A DNA stretch of 64,000 nucleotides from Tupaia tana. Lineage: Eukaryota > Chordata > Mammalia > Scandentia > Tupaiidae. Every line of letters starts with the position of its first letter. Within the stretch, counting starts at the first letter, position 1. The stretch is taken from contig JAKSZU010000011.1 in assembly GCA_026018925.1 (NCBI GenBank), positions 42,956,141-43,020,140 of the forward strand, written 5' to 3'. The notes below the pieces were generated by a model. That model saw only the letters and a list, made by a program, of their open reading frames with translations, searched no databases and was not told where the DNA came from. Shown here piece after piece: positions 20,985-30,911 of this stretch. Both the position numbers and the translations under genes were made by a program.

Positions 20985-21130
20985 TCGCGGCTTCCTCTTC
21001 TCATGCTTTCACTCCAATTGCTTCCACTGCCTGAAATAGTCTTTCCAGCTCTTTTCCATCCTCCGAATGTCCATCTCAAAGGCTCAATTTAAGTGCCTCC
21101 CTCCCTGGGGGCCTGTAGTGACCAAGACTT
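20985..21130 (+). repeat. L2-like relic
   Basis: CCACTGCCTGAAATAGTC and CCTCCCTGGGGGCC resemble the L2 3' region. Decayed, so low confidence. Confidence 0.4.
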
Positions 21131-21134
21131 CCTC

Positions 21135-22250
21135 CCTCTTCGGAATTGGGGGAGCCTCTCAGACACTCTGGAATCAAAATATCCATGTCGTTTCACAGAG
21201 ATTCTTCCAGAAGGGCAACTGGAGGTGGAGTCTTGCTCAGCTTGTCTGGAGAAGGAGCCCAGGTCTAGGATGGGACTCCAGTTGTCGTTTTGGGGGGCCC
21301 TTTTGGTAATGGTACCTCAAACTCTCAGTCTCCGTGCTTCAGGAGGGATGGAGCATGGTTACCCAGCTGGTGGGCGCATTTCCCAGCCACCAATGGGGAC
21401 GGGCCAGTCGAACCAAGGATGACGCCTGGGGGATTTTTCCTGGGATTATTAGGATTGAGGAGCTCTCAGAACCTATCTGGAGAAATAGCAGGAGATGGAA
21501 AGAGAAAACCCAGGGTCTGGGAACATTGGCTGAATCTCCAAATCGAGCCTGCCTAGAGCTGCTCTAGCCCTGGCAGCTTCTGATGGACAAGGAATTCCTG
21601 CAAGCCCCCTGGGTTGGGTTTTCTCCTGTTGCAACACAAAGAATCCCAGCTAGTGTGTCTGCAGGGTGAGGAGAGGGGAGCTCCCAGTGGCTGGCTTCTG
21701 CACCCTGAGCGTCATATTCCAGGAGGTCACAGTGTGACCTCTCAGCCTGGCTGCTCCATGCCCCCCGCCTGAATGACCTGCCGTGAGGGACACAGGCATC
21801 CCAAGCCTTGTAGGAGCAAAATGAGAACCATCTGGACACTGACAGAGGCCCGGAGCTCTGGGGGAGGGCTGGGCCCAGAATGTGGTGCTGAATCCCAGCC
21901 CAGGGTCTTCTCAGGGGGCTCTGGGCGCCTCCTGGATGACCTACTAGGACTCCCAAATTCTGAGTCACTAGAATATGGGGGCATTCCCAGACTTTCAAAG
22001 GGAGTGGTCCCAGCTCAGGGAAGAGACCCAAACCATTTCTCCGGGAAGCCCTCTGGGAATGCTACTGGAAGCAGCTGGAGCAGGGATTGCGGGAAGGGAG
22101 CACAGGGCTTGGGTAGTGCCCGGATGCTGTGGGAAGAGGGCAGGACGGAATGCCCTGGGAGGGATGGGTGTGAGGACTGGAATGTTCCTGAATGTTCTTC
22201 CATGATGGAGCCTTTGGGAAACGGCTTCACCTCTGCGATGTGAGCATCAT
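21135..22250. other. Unique sequence, no gene seen
   Basis: Antiparallel open frames (21564-22031 minus, 21773-22243 plus) overlap almost fully. Neither has a domain or splice support. Confidence 0.5.
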
Positions 22251-22265
22251 GGAAAATGGGATTAT

Positions 22266-22456
22266 TATTTTTTTTAAAAGAATTATGTTATTTGACTTTC
22301 ATTCATTTATTTATTTATTTTAATTTGACCAGAGAGGGACAGCAAGAAAGAGAGAGAGAGAAAACGAGAAAGTAAGCCGCCAGGCCTGGGATTCGAACTG
22401 CGGTCAGCCATGTGGGAGTCCAGCACCCTTAACCACCATGCCACCTGCTGGACCCA
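22266..22456 (-). repeat. SINE type B, reversed
   Basis: Tail TTATTTATTTATTTTAATTT, B box GATTCGAACTGCGG, head CCACCTGCTGGACCC. Approximate duplication GAAAATGGGATTAT / GAAATGGGGATTAT flanks it. Confidence 0.88.
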
Positions 22457-22459
22457 GGA

Positions 22460-23397
22460 AATGGGGATTATGGAGGAAAACCCCAACTTCCATTTTGGTT
22501 TCTGGGAGGAATCGCCCTGTGTGTGAGAATGCCATGGGGCCTGAGCCACTCAGGGTCTGAATGGGGATGACGCGATGGAGACTCCAGGAGTGTGTACTGA
22601 CAGCACCTGCCCCCCATGATAGAGCTGGACAGTGATCTGGAGACTCGGGTGTGGCCAGGGGCAGCAGGATTGCCGAGGGGAGGGTGGTGTAGCCAGGGAG
22701 GGTCAGCATGAGAGCAGGGGCTTTGGGAGGAGTCCGCGAGGACAGGCTGAAGAAGGAGTCCTCCTTGCCTCAGCCCTTCTGTATCCAGATGCCTGGGGGC
22801 TCGGCCTTGTCCCCTGGCCTTCTGCCCACCAGCTGCCACCAAGCTGGGGAGGAGTCTGCTTTGCATTATCAGAGGAGCTGCGTCCCCCAGGCATATGGTC
22901 AGCAGACTCCCGCCCAGAGCATCATGGAAAGTGTCTCCTCTTGACCCCCACGTAGGCTCAACCCCTCCTCTGCCTGGAGCATTGGGTGGCTCAGTGCCTC
23001 CCACCACACCCCTCCCCACTGTTGAAGAGGCCTTTCACGTCCTTCCAAGTCTCCGCTTGGCCTCACTGCACTGGGTGAAAGAGGGAAGGGAAGAACTCGG
23101 GGCAGAGACAGGGCCCCGAGGGGCTGGCAGAGATGAAGGGTCTCATCCTGCAGCCTAGAGAAGGAAAGGGACAAAGGGAGGCTCAGCCTGAACCCCTGCA
23201 CCAGGGAACGACCCTGGAGCAAAGCTGCCCAATATGTGACCCATAGACAGAAGCGGCTGTGGGAGCCTGAAAACGGTGTAGGACAAAAAAATGTAAAATA
23301 TCTCATGAATGATTTTGAAGTCTTTATTATACGTTAAAATACTGTTTGGGGTATATTGTACTAAATAAAATATATTATTAATTTATTAATTTCATCT

Positions 23398-23433
<36 letters not shown>

Positions 23434-23685
23434 ATGCAACATGGCTACTAAAATGTAAAATAACAGATAATGTCACTTGTGTTATGTTTCTGTTGGACGG
23501 AGCTGCCTAGAGCACAGCCCTTCATTTATTTAACATCATTGTATTGAGTGCCAGCTATATGCCAGGTCAGGTGCTAAGGACAGAAGGTGAGCAAAGCCAG
23601 ACCTCATCTCTGGTTTCCTGGAGTTTATGGTAATCAAATAATCACTCAGGCGGGTGCCTAATTACAGAGAGAGACTAAGTGGCCT
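22460..23685. other. Unique sequence with a 29-base poly-T; no gene seen
   Basis: GC-rich up to 23240, then AT-rich. The T run at 23401-23429 sits in decayed repeat-like DNA. 23520-23660 has the phrase GAGTGCCAGCTATATGCCAG, typical of an ancient interspersed repeat. Confidence 0.5.
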
Positions 23686-23698
23686 AAAGAAATGGAGT

Positions 23699-23878
23699 AG
23701 ACACACCGGGCACGTGTGCGTGCGTGCCCAAGATCCCGAGAGGAGAATGGAGGAGAAGAGATTGTGGCGTGGCCACCCCCCCAGGGGGTGATTTCTCGCT
23801 TTCTATCTCTCTGTCTTTCTGGTGAGCGCATATGCCCTATAGCAAAAACCTCTCCAAAAATTTTTAAAAAGAAAAAGA
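23699..23878 (+). repeat. SINE type A, 5'-truncated
   Basis: Starts inside the body (CACCGGGCACGTGTGCG), so the tRNA-like head with the pol III boxes is absent. The 3' end is complete (TATAGCAAAAACCTCTCC). Exact duplication AAAGAAATGGAGT at 23686-23698 and 23879-23891 shows it inserted in truncated form. Confidence 0.9.
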
Positions 23879-24373
23879 AAAGAAATGGAGTGGAACATGG
23901 TGTCCTTTGAAACCAGATTTGGGCCCAGACTGTGGCCAGGGCTTCAAGGAAGCACGAGACTAAGGACACTTGGGAAAGAAGGGGAATGCTGTCCCTATAC
24001 AGCAGGGACAGCACGTGCAAAGGGCCTGTGACTGCAGGGGACAGCAAAGCTAGAGGAATGGTAAGGACATTGGTGTGGCGTGCACAGGGAGTAAGGGAGG
24101 AAGATGGCTGGAGTCTGGGGGAGCTGGCAGGGACCTCCTGCAGGTCTTCAGGACCACATTAGAGACGGGAAGCTGACGAAGCGATCTAGCTCGTGAGGGG
24201 GAATTAGAAAAGGAGGATGAGAGGAAGGTCAGAGAGTTTCTTCACGATGTGGTGAGGAGAGGGGATGCAGAGGAAACCTCCGGTACAGTATCTGTAAGGC
24301 TCTTCCCCCTCGCGAGTCTGGGGCTAGGGCAGTCTCCTCCCTGCCCATCACTGAATCCTACTTGCTCAGGGAC

Positions 24374-24597
24374 TTCTTTTTTTTTTTTTTTAGTTTTGCT
24401 CTAGGGCATGTGCACTTGCCAGAGAGGGACAGAGAGAGAAGGAGGAGAGAAAAAGTGAGAAATGACTCCCTAGGGGAGATGGCCATGCCATGCACATGTC
24501 TATCATGTTTTTTAAGCCACTGGATCTGGGACTCGAACCGTAGTTGGCCATGTAGGATCCAGCTGTCCCAACCACCATGCCACTGGCTGGCCCCTAA
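24374..24597 (-). repeat. SINE type D, reversed, internally shortened
   Basis: TTTTGCTCTAGGGCATGTGC, purine tract, GGACTCGAACCGTAG B box, head CCACTGGCTGGCCCC. Part of the central body is missing. Confidence 0.78.
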
Positions 24598-24611
24598 GGT
24601 AGAATTGCTTC

Positions 24612-24845
24612 TCAGGCCCTCCATAACATAGCAGTTAAGTACTGTGTATAGAAAGCCAGGTCCCACGACTGACCATGGTTTGAATCCCAGCCCCAGTGGC
24701 TTGAAAAACACATGGGGCACAGGAGGCACGCATGTCCCGAATCCTGACGGGATGAAGAAATGAAGGAAAAAGATTGTGGGAGTGACCACACTCTGTGGGG
24801 GGTGCTCTCTCCCTTTCCCTCTCTTTCTCACACTCTCTGGCACTC
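24612..24845 (+). repeat. SINE type C
   Basis: CAGGCCCTCCATAACATAGC head, GGTTTGAATCCCAGCCCC B box, GAATCCTGACGGGATG body, ending in the pyrimidine tract at CTCTCTGGC without a poly-A tail. Confidence 0.75.
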
Positions 24846-24980
24846 CTTCCTTGATTTCTGGCCATTGCTGGCCCTCCTCTCCCTGCCTATCCTGCCCCAC
24901 CCACCCTCCACTCTGCAGCAGGAGCTAGAGTTTTCTTAAGCCCCAGTCTGCCTGTGGCACCCACTGCTTAAAACCTCTGG

Positions 24981-25231
24981 AACCAGCAGTTAGTGTAATG
25001 GCTATGTCGCTGGACTCCCACGTAGTCGACCGCGGTTCGCGTCTCGGACCCGGTGGCTTACAACTCACGCCGGGCGCGTGTGCGTGCGTGCCCAAGATCC
25101 CGAGAGGAGAATGGAGGAGAAGGGATTGCGGCGTGACCATCCCCCCCTGGGGGGTGATTTCTCGCTTTCTGTCTCTATGTCTCTCTCTGTCTGTCTGGCG
25201 AGCGCACGCGCCCTATAGCGAAAAACCTCTC

Positions 25232-25258
<27 letters not shown>
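24981..25258 (+). repeat. SINE type A, full length
   Basis: AACCAGCAGTTAGTGTAATG to AAAACCTCTCC and a poly-A of about 28. Exact duplication AAAACCTCTGG at 24970-24980 and 25259-25269. Confidence 0.92.
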
Positions 25259-25265
<7 letters not shown>

Positions 25266-25289
25266 CTGGGTGGCTCCTCAGTGTTCTAA

Positions 25290-25458
25290 TTAGGTAGTCC
25301 AGGGCCAAATGGCAGTGCAGCCACATGGGAAAGGTTCTGGGTTTACTGCCTACGACCTCCCCAAGCACGCCAGGCATATGCTCACACGTCCCCAGAACCC
25401 ACAGTGTTGCATTTCTCTCTCTCTCATGGAAGAAATGAAATAAAAGTAAAAATGTAGT
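25290..25458 (+). repeat. SINE type E
   Basis: GGGCCAAATGGCAGTGCAGC head, GGTTCTGGGTTTACTGCC, and tail CTCTCTCATGGAAGAAATG followed by A-rich sequence. Shares its tail with 17286-17528. Confidence 0.5.
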
Positions 25459-25469
25459 CCAGACCCCTT

Positions 25470-26478
25470 ACAGTGGCTCTTCATAAGACTTCCCTGTCTG
25501 GCCCCACTGAACTCCCTCCCGTGCATTCTCTGGGCTCAGGCACAGGAACCTCCCCAGGCCCCCGGCCCCCACGTATTTGGCCTGGTTTCTCCAGCAGAAA
25601 CACTCTCCTCTCCGGCTTACTACCCTCACTCATCCTTAAGGTCTCAGCTTCCACATTCCTTCTCTGGCAAACCTTCCCTGGCCCCTGCATGTGTGGGCCT
25701 GGGCTGGGACCCCACTCACTCCTGCTATGGCAATGCACTCCGTGTAGGGCTGTATCTTCTCCAAATGTGTAGGGTGGCTGAACGCGGGGATTTGTGTCTC
25801 CCCTTATTCTCACAGGACACCATCTGGTGGCATCTCGCTCTCCTCCACCCAGTGGTGAGAGTCCAGAACCATACTTCAGGCAGAGAATGTTTCCCCCATC
25901 AGAATGGGGGCTCCCTAGGGCAGGAGCCAGGCCTTCCTCTTCAGATGAGCACGTCCTCAGTGTGAGGCTGTCTTTTTCATCACACTGGGGTTTTCTGGTA
26001 CCAAGGTCATTTCTCTTACCTACCCTGAGTCCCCTCCCCACCATCTTCCTCACAACCCTCACAGCCTGGGGGTGGGAGGGGAGATGGAAGATGAAGGGGC
26101 TCCCCTGATCCCTTGTCCAACTCTTGGCTGGGACTTGGTTGGCCTTCTCCCTGGATCTGGAGGTCAGGAAGGCTTGTTTGTTCTGCTACAAAGAGCGAGC
26201 TTTCCCCAGCCTTCCTTGGTGACCACAAGCCAGTCCCACCAGAGGACTTGGCCAAGCGACCAGCAGGAACTGAGCTGCTCCTACCACCTGCCGGGCCAGC
26301 CTCGGAGAGGGGCACAGGCCTGCGGCCAGGGACCTGCAGCTCTGAGAGCTCCCAGGCCTGGGCCAGGCAGGGCCCAATGCCAGGCTGGCAGTAGCCCTGA
26401 CCAGGATCTGCCCAGCAGAGCCATGAGGGAGGAGCCTGCCAGCCTAACTCCAGGCCATCTGGAGCCAGGTCCTGCGCT

Positions 26479-26509
<31 letters not shown>

Positions 26510-26875
26510 CTCCTGGGCCATGTGGGTGGCTCAGAGCTGTGGGATTGTGACCTGGCCCTCCTAGTCAGCCTCTGACTCCCCTGTGGTCAGTTTCGCTCCG
26601 ACATCTGGTCAAGTTCACAGCTGGCCCGCTTCCTGTAAGGCCGTTTTCACTTTTTCTCTCCAAGATCTGGGGGCAAAGGGCCCCCTCCTTGCACATCCCC
26701 TTAACTCCATTCTACACGTGTGAACTTGCTGGGTCTCTGCTAAAACTTTCCCACTGGTGGGGGGGGGGCGTCGGGGGGAAACAGCACAGGAACTCACCCA
26801 ATTGGACATCATACCTGGGGCTCTCTCACACACACCCCCAACCAAATCAAATCACAGGTATGTTCAAGAAAACCC
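25470..26875. other. NGFR 3' flank, unique with L2-like traces and a (TG)n run
   Basis: 25470-25760 has L2-like wording (CCACATTCCTTCTCTGGCAA). A TG run lies at 26482-26509, and a G-rich run at 26758-26778. No coding signature. Confidence 0.5.
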
Positions 26876-26901
26876 TCTTTGCACTATTTTTTTCTTTGCT
26901 A

Positions 26902-26907
26902 TTTAAT
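26902..26907 (-). terminator. NGFR poly(A) signal ATTAAA
   Basis: The plus strand reads TTTAAT, so the mRNA has ATTAAA. About 20 nt downstream is an A-rich cleavage zone, and at 26822-26858 the sense strand is GU-rich (TTGGTTGGGGGTGTGTGTG), the usual downstream element. No AATAAA in the sense strand between here and the stop codon competes with it. Confidence 0.75.
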
Positions 26908-27805
26908 GTTCATCACATATGTTGTATGTGTAGGTTTCAGGAGGGCCCAAGAAATGATTACACAGGATGCAAGGGGGAGGTGACGAGGAGGGTGACAGGG
27001 GGTCTGGAGCTCACAGTCCCCCTCCCCCCAGCTGGGGGGGCCAGAGAATTCCATCTCAGCCCAAAGGGAGGCAGCAGGGGCCCCAGAACCAAACACATGC
27101 TACATACTTGTAACCCCACAGCCTCCTCCCCAACCGCTGGGGAGGAAAATAAATACACTCAGACTCTGTCCCACTCCCCAGGTGCACAGGTGAGGGGCCA
27201 GCAGGTGAGTTTCCTCTCATCACAGATTGAGGTCGAAGAAATACCATCTAATACAATGCTCCTAGTCCCTTATACAAGCTCGGGAGAGCCCTGGGCAGGG
27301 GAGGGGGTGGCTTAGTGCACACCCTGCCTGGGGCTTGTTCATGCTAAATAGAGGGGGAGCCACGCTCATTCCAACATCAAGCAACACAGAACAGGCCAGG
27401 GGAAGGGCTGAGAGGCCACTGAGACTTCACGGCCCCTTTCTGTCCAAGCTAAGGGAAAAGCAGTCCTTTGCAGGGTCCCTAGCATGGCCATGGTCTAACT
27501 CAGTGCCTTCGGGCTGTGTCCCCACACTGGCCCACTTCTCATCGCAACCTTCTGGACCCAGCCAAACCCCTGCTTATAGGGAAGGGGAGGGTGGGGGAGC
27601 ATTCCTCCACGTGCAGGCCCTTGGAAGACAGACGCCAGCTCAAGCCTCAGCAATCCTTGGCCCGCCAAACCCGGGGGCGAGGGAAGATGGCCCGAGCACA
27701 GCTTAATTCCCTCCGATGCTTCTCTGGCAGCTGCCCCGGGCAGGATCTGGTCTCAGCCCGAGAGGGAATTTGTGGAGAAAAGCTAGATTTCTTATCGTGC
27801 ATGTA

Positions 27806-27809
<4 letters not shown>

Positions 27810-27852
<43 letters not shown>
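27810..27852. repeat. (TG)n microsatellite in NGFR 3' UTR
   Basis: About 21 TG units on the plus strand, so a CA repeat in the NGFR mRNA. Probably polymorphic. Confidence 0.95.
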
Positions 27853-27853
<1 letters not shown>

Positions 27854-28229
27854 GCAGGGTGGGGAGTCCTTAGTCCCTGTCCCTGACCCCTAGGGCTGAT
27901 TCTAGGGGCCAGTGTTGGCTCTGGGTCTGTGCCAGGACAGAAGTTACCAACAGCCTGGGGCTGCGTCACAGATGCCAGAACGACACACCTGATGGGGACA
28001 GGCAGAGGGAAGCAGTGCCCGCTTTCCACAAACCCCAGACCTGGCTCGATCACGATGAGTCCAAGGACCAGGCCTTGGGCAAGCATCCCCCTCCACAGGG
28101 GCTGGAGAGGCTCCTAGAGATGACGGAGGGTGGAGCTTGGCTCTATGACATTTCCCAGAAGGTCACTTGGTTGCACCCTCGCCCTCAAGCAAACCTGAGG
28201 CCCCTCATTCAGAGAGGAGGGTGCCAGCC

Positions 28230-28375
28230 TACATTTGGCCTCCCCATTGCTGGGTGGCTTTGGGCAAGTCACTGCCCTCTGAAGGCCTCTTTGTCCTATG
28301 TGTAAAAGAAAAGGGCGTGGCCTGGGTTTCAAAACCGCCTTCCAGCTCAGACAGGCTTCTGATCCTCTTCATCTC
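28230..28375 (+). repeat. MIR relic in NGFR 3' UTR (antisense)
   Basis: CTGGGTGGCTTTGGGCAAG and TCACTGCCCTCTGAAGGCC followed by TGTAAAAGAAAAGGGC follow MIR order. Confidence 0.55.
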
Positions 28376-28858
28376 AGGCCAGAAGGAAGGGGTGAGGGGG
28401 TCCGAGGAGAAGTTTAGGCCACTAGGATGCTCCGTCGGTCCCCAAGTTCACAGTGTAGAGTCCATGGCTCTGGTTCCTCAGTCCTTCCCTCTGAGTCTCT
28501 GGGGTCAAGTCACTGCCCCCAGTACCATCCCTGGTGTCAGCCCCCCAAATATGACACCCGCTAAGTGGGAATGTGGGGAGAGGGAGCGGAAGGCTCCAGA
28601 TGGCAATAGGACAGGGGGTGAGGGCAGCAGAGAGGGGCACGTCTCCTGCTGGAGGAGTGGGGTCGGAAGCTAAGGGACCACGGGGCGGGGGGGTGGGAGC
28701 AACTGCGGGGCTGTGGTTCAGGGCCTGGGCTCCAAGGCCCTGCCCAGAAGAGCTCAGCTCTGATGGCTGGCCCACCCCAGCGGGGCGGGCTCCATGGGAG
28801 TTGGCTGGAGCATCAGTTGTCGGAATGTGGGGGCAGGGCAGGGGCTCCCCAGATCGGC

Positions 28859-29160
28859 TCACACTGGGGACGTGGCTGTGGACTCGCTGCACAGGCTCTC
28901 AACGATGTCGGCTCGCTGGATGCGGCGCAGGGCGGCCAGGAGGGCGTCGAGCGTGGCGCTGTCCTGGGTGGCCCAGCTTGCCAGCAGGGCGCGGGCGGGG
29001 CAGGCCTCGTGGGTGAAGGAGTCTATGTGCTCCGCCTGGTAGCCCAGCTCATCTGCCAGGTGTCGCCAGGTGTCCCCTGCAGAGCCGTTGAGCAGCTTCT
29101 CCACCTCCTCCCGCTTGGCTGGGGGCAGGCTGCTGTAGAGCCCTCCGTCCCCCTTGAGGG
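28859..29160 (-). CDS. NGFR: NGFR coding exon 6: death domain and C-terminus
   Basis: 302 nt including the stop. It encodes ALKGDGGLYSSLPPAKREE, then the six-helix death domain (EKLLNGSAGDTWRHLADELG, then GYQAEHIDSF, then ALLASWATQDSATLDALL) and ends SESTATSPV. The last three residues are the PDZ-binding tail described for p75. The acceptor is CCCAGCAG at 29161-29168. Two differences from human as I recall it lie in the second helix region (HLADEL for HLAGEL, GYQAEH for GYQPEH). Confidence 0.96.
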
Positions 29161-30880
29161 CTGCTGGGAACCCAGAGGAGAGTCAGGTCTTACCCCATGG
29201 ATGGACCCCAACAACCCAGAAGGACCAAGGCATTTCTCTTCCCAGTCTGAGAACCCAGAGGCAGAGGGATGACCTGGATGCGGCCCTGAACGGGGACAGG
29301 CTGCGAAGGGGCCAGGGGGTGCTGAACAAACTGTCCTTTCCTCATCTATGGCGCCAGCACTGTCGCCCCTACTTGAACCTCTACCTGAACCCCTCCCTGC
29401 CCCCCAACAATTAATCAAGGCAGAAGAGAAGACAGGACTCAGCAGCTCCAGACAACTCAGTAAGTGTCCTGCAGCCAGCCTACGGGCCACTAATTAGGGT
29501 TCACACTTAACGACTTATTCCCCAGAAGTCCAGGGCAGGAGGCTAATTGCAGCTACTTTAGGCAGTAATTAGCCCCCAGGGGGGACAATTAGCCTGATGA
29601 GTCTGGATGCTCCGACTTGTAAAAGTCTCCGTTTCCCAAGTCCTTCCCTGGAAAGGCCCTCTCTCCTCCCCATTGCCCTCATCCAGCCTCTTCCATCTCC
29701 TCCTGAGCCCCCATCCCCCCAAGTCTTTCCTGTAGCCTGGTCCTAACCCGGCCTGTTCTGCCTCAGCTCCCCTTCCGGCCCTGCCACTCACCCTGGCCTG
29801 AGGCCGTCTGCGTGTGGGGCTGCTGGTCCTGCAGGCTCTGGCTGTCCACGGAGATGCCGCTGTCGCTGTGCAGTTTCTCTCCCTCGGGTGGCGGTGTCTG
29901 GTTCACAGGCCGACTGTTGACCCCTTGCTTGTTCTGCTTACAGCTATTCCACCTGGAGTCAGGGGACAGGCTGGGTGTCAGGGCTGAGGTGTCTGTGCTG
30001 ACGTGGAGGGCCAGGGCGTGCCAGAAGCCCAGCTTCAACCCTCTCCGCAGAAGCTAAGGCTCTTGTTTCTTTATTTATCTGCCCCCAGCTGACACTTAGA
30101 GCTCCGAGAGGGTAGACAGCTCTCCACGAGTGCTCGGGAACCGTGCATGGGATGAACGGTGCATAAATAAATGACTTCCCAGAAATGCCACTTTCCCCAA
30201 GCTACCCTTCTAAAATACTCCCACATGTGGGCTGCGACACACAGGATTTCCTCTGTCATTACGAGCAATAACAAAAAATGGAAAACAAACTGAATATCCA
30301 TCAATAGGGGATTGGCTAAATAAATTAAAATGCATCTGTATTATTGAATGAGTGGTTGCAAATGATCAGATAATCCATATGTCTTGAGGAAAGCTCTCTT
30401 GAGAGAAATTAAATTAAAAAGTAAGTTGTAGAATTACAGTATGAGTCCACTGACGCTTAAGAAAAAATACTAAAAAACCCTGCACCTTTACATATCATTA
30501 TAAAGAGCTTTATGTACATATATTTCTTTAAAAATGTGCAGAAAATAGATGGGAAGGATTTAAGCTAAAGAGATCCCAATGAGGAGGAGTAGGATTTGGG
30601 GAGGGAAAAAAGGGGGATTTTACTTTTTTTCTTTTTGTTTTGCTATAGGGCACAGGCACTTGCCAAAGAGAAATCACTCCCCAGGAGGGATGGTCACACT
30701 TCAGTCCCTTCTCCTCCAGGGATTTTGGGCACACATGCACACATGGCTAGTGTGTTTTTCAAGCCACCAGGCCTGAGACTTGAAACATGCAGTTGGCCCT
30801 GTGGAATTCAGTCACCTGAACCATGATGCCACTGACTGGCACAGAGAGCTTTCCTTTTTTTTTTAAAAAAGAATTATTTA

Positions 30881-30911
<31 letters not shown>

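Larger units (their letters stand above)
26880..28858 (-). other. NGFR: NGFR 3' untranslated region
   Basis: About 1.98 kb between the stop codon and the predicted cleavage site. With the coding sequence and leader it gives an mRNA of about 3.4 kb, consistent with the known NGFR transcript class. It contains a long CA repeat in the sense direction (27810-27852), a GGGG-rich stretch near the stop codon, and an antisense MIR relic (about 28230-28375). No ORF in this stretch looks coding. Confidence 0.75.

Noticed and set aside
1..26880. NXPH3 or another gene downstream of NGFR
   Set aside because: No exon with recognisable domain or splice pair found; in human the next gene is tens of kb away, so it is expected outside the window.
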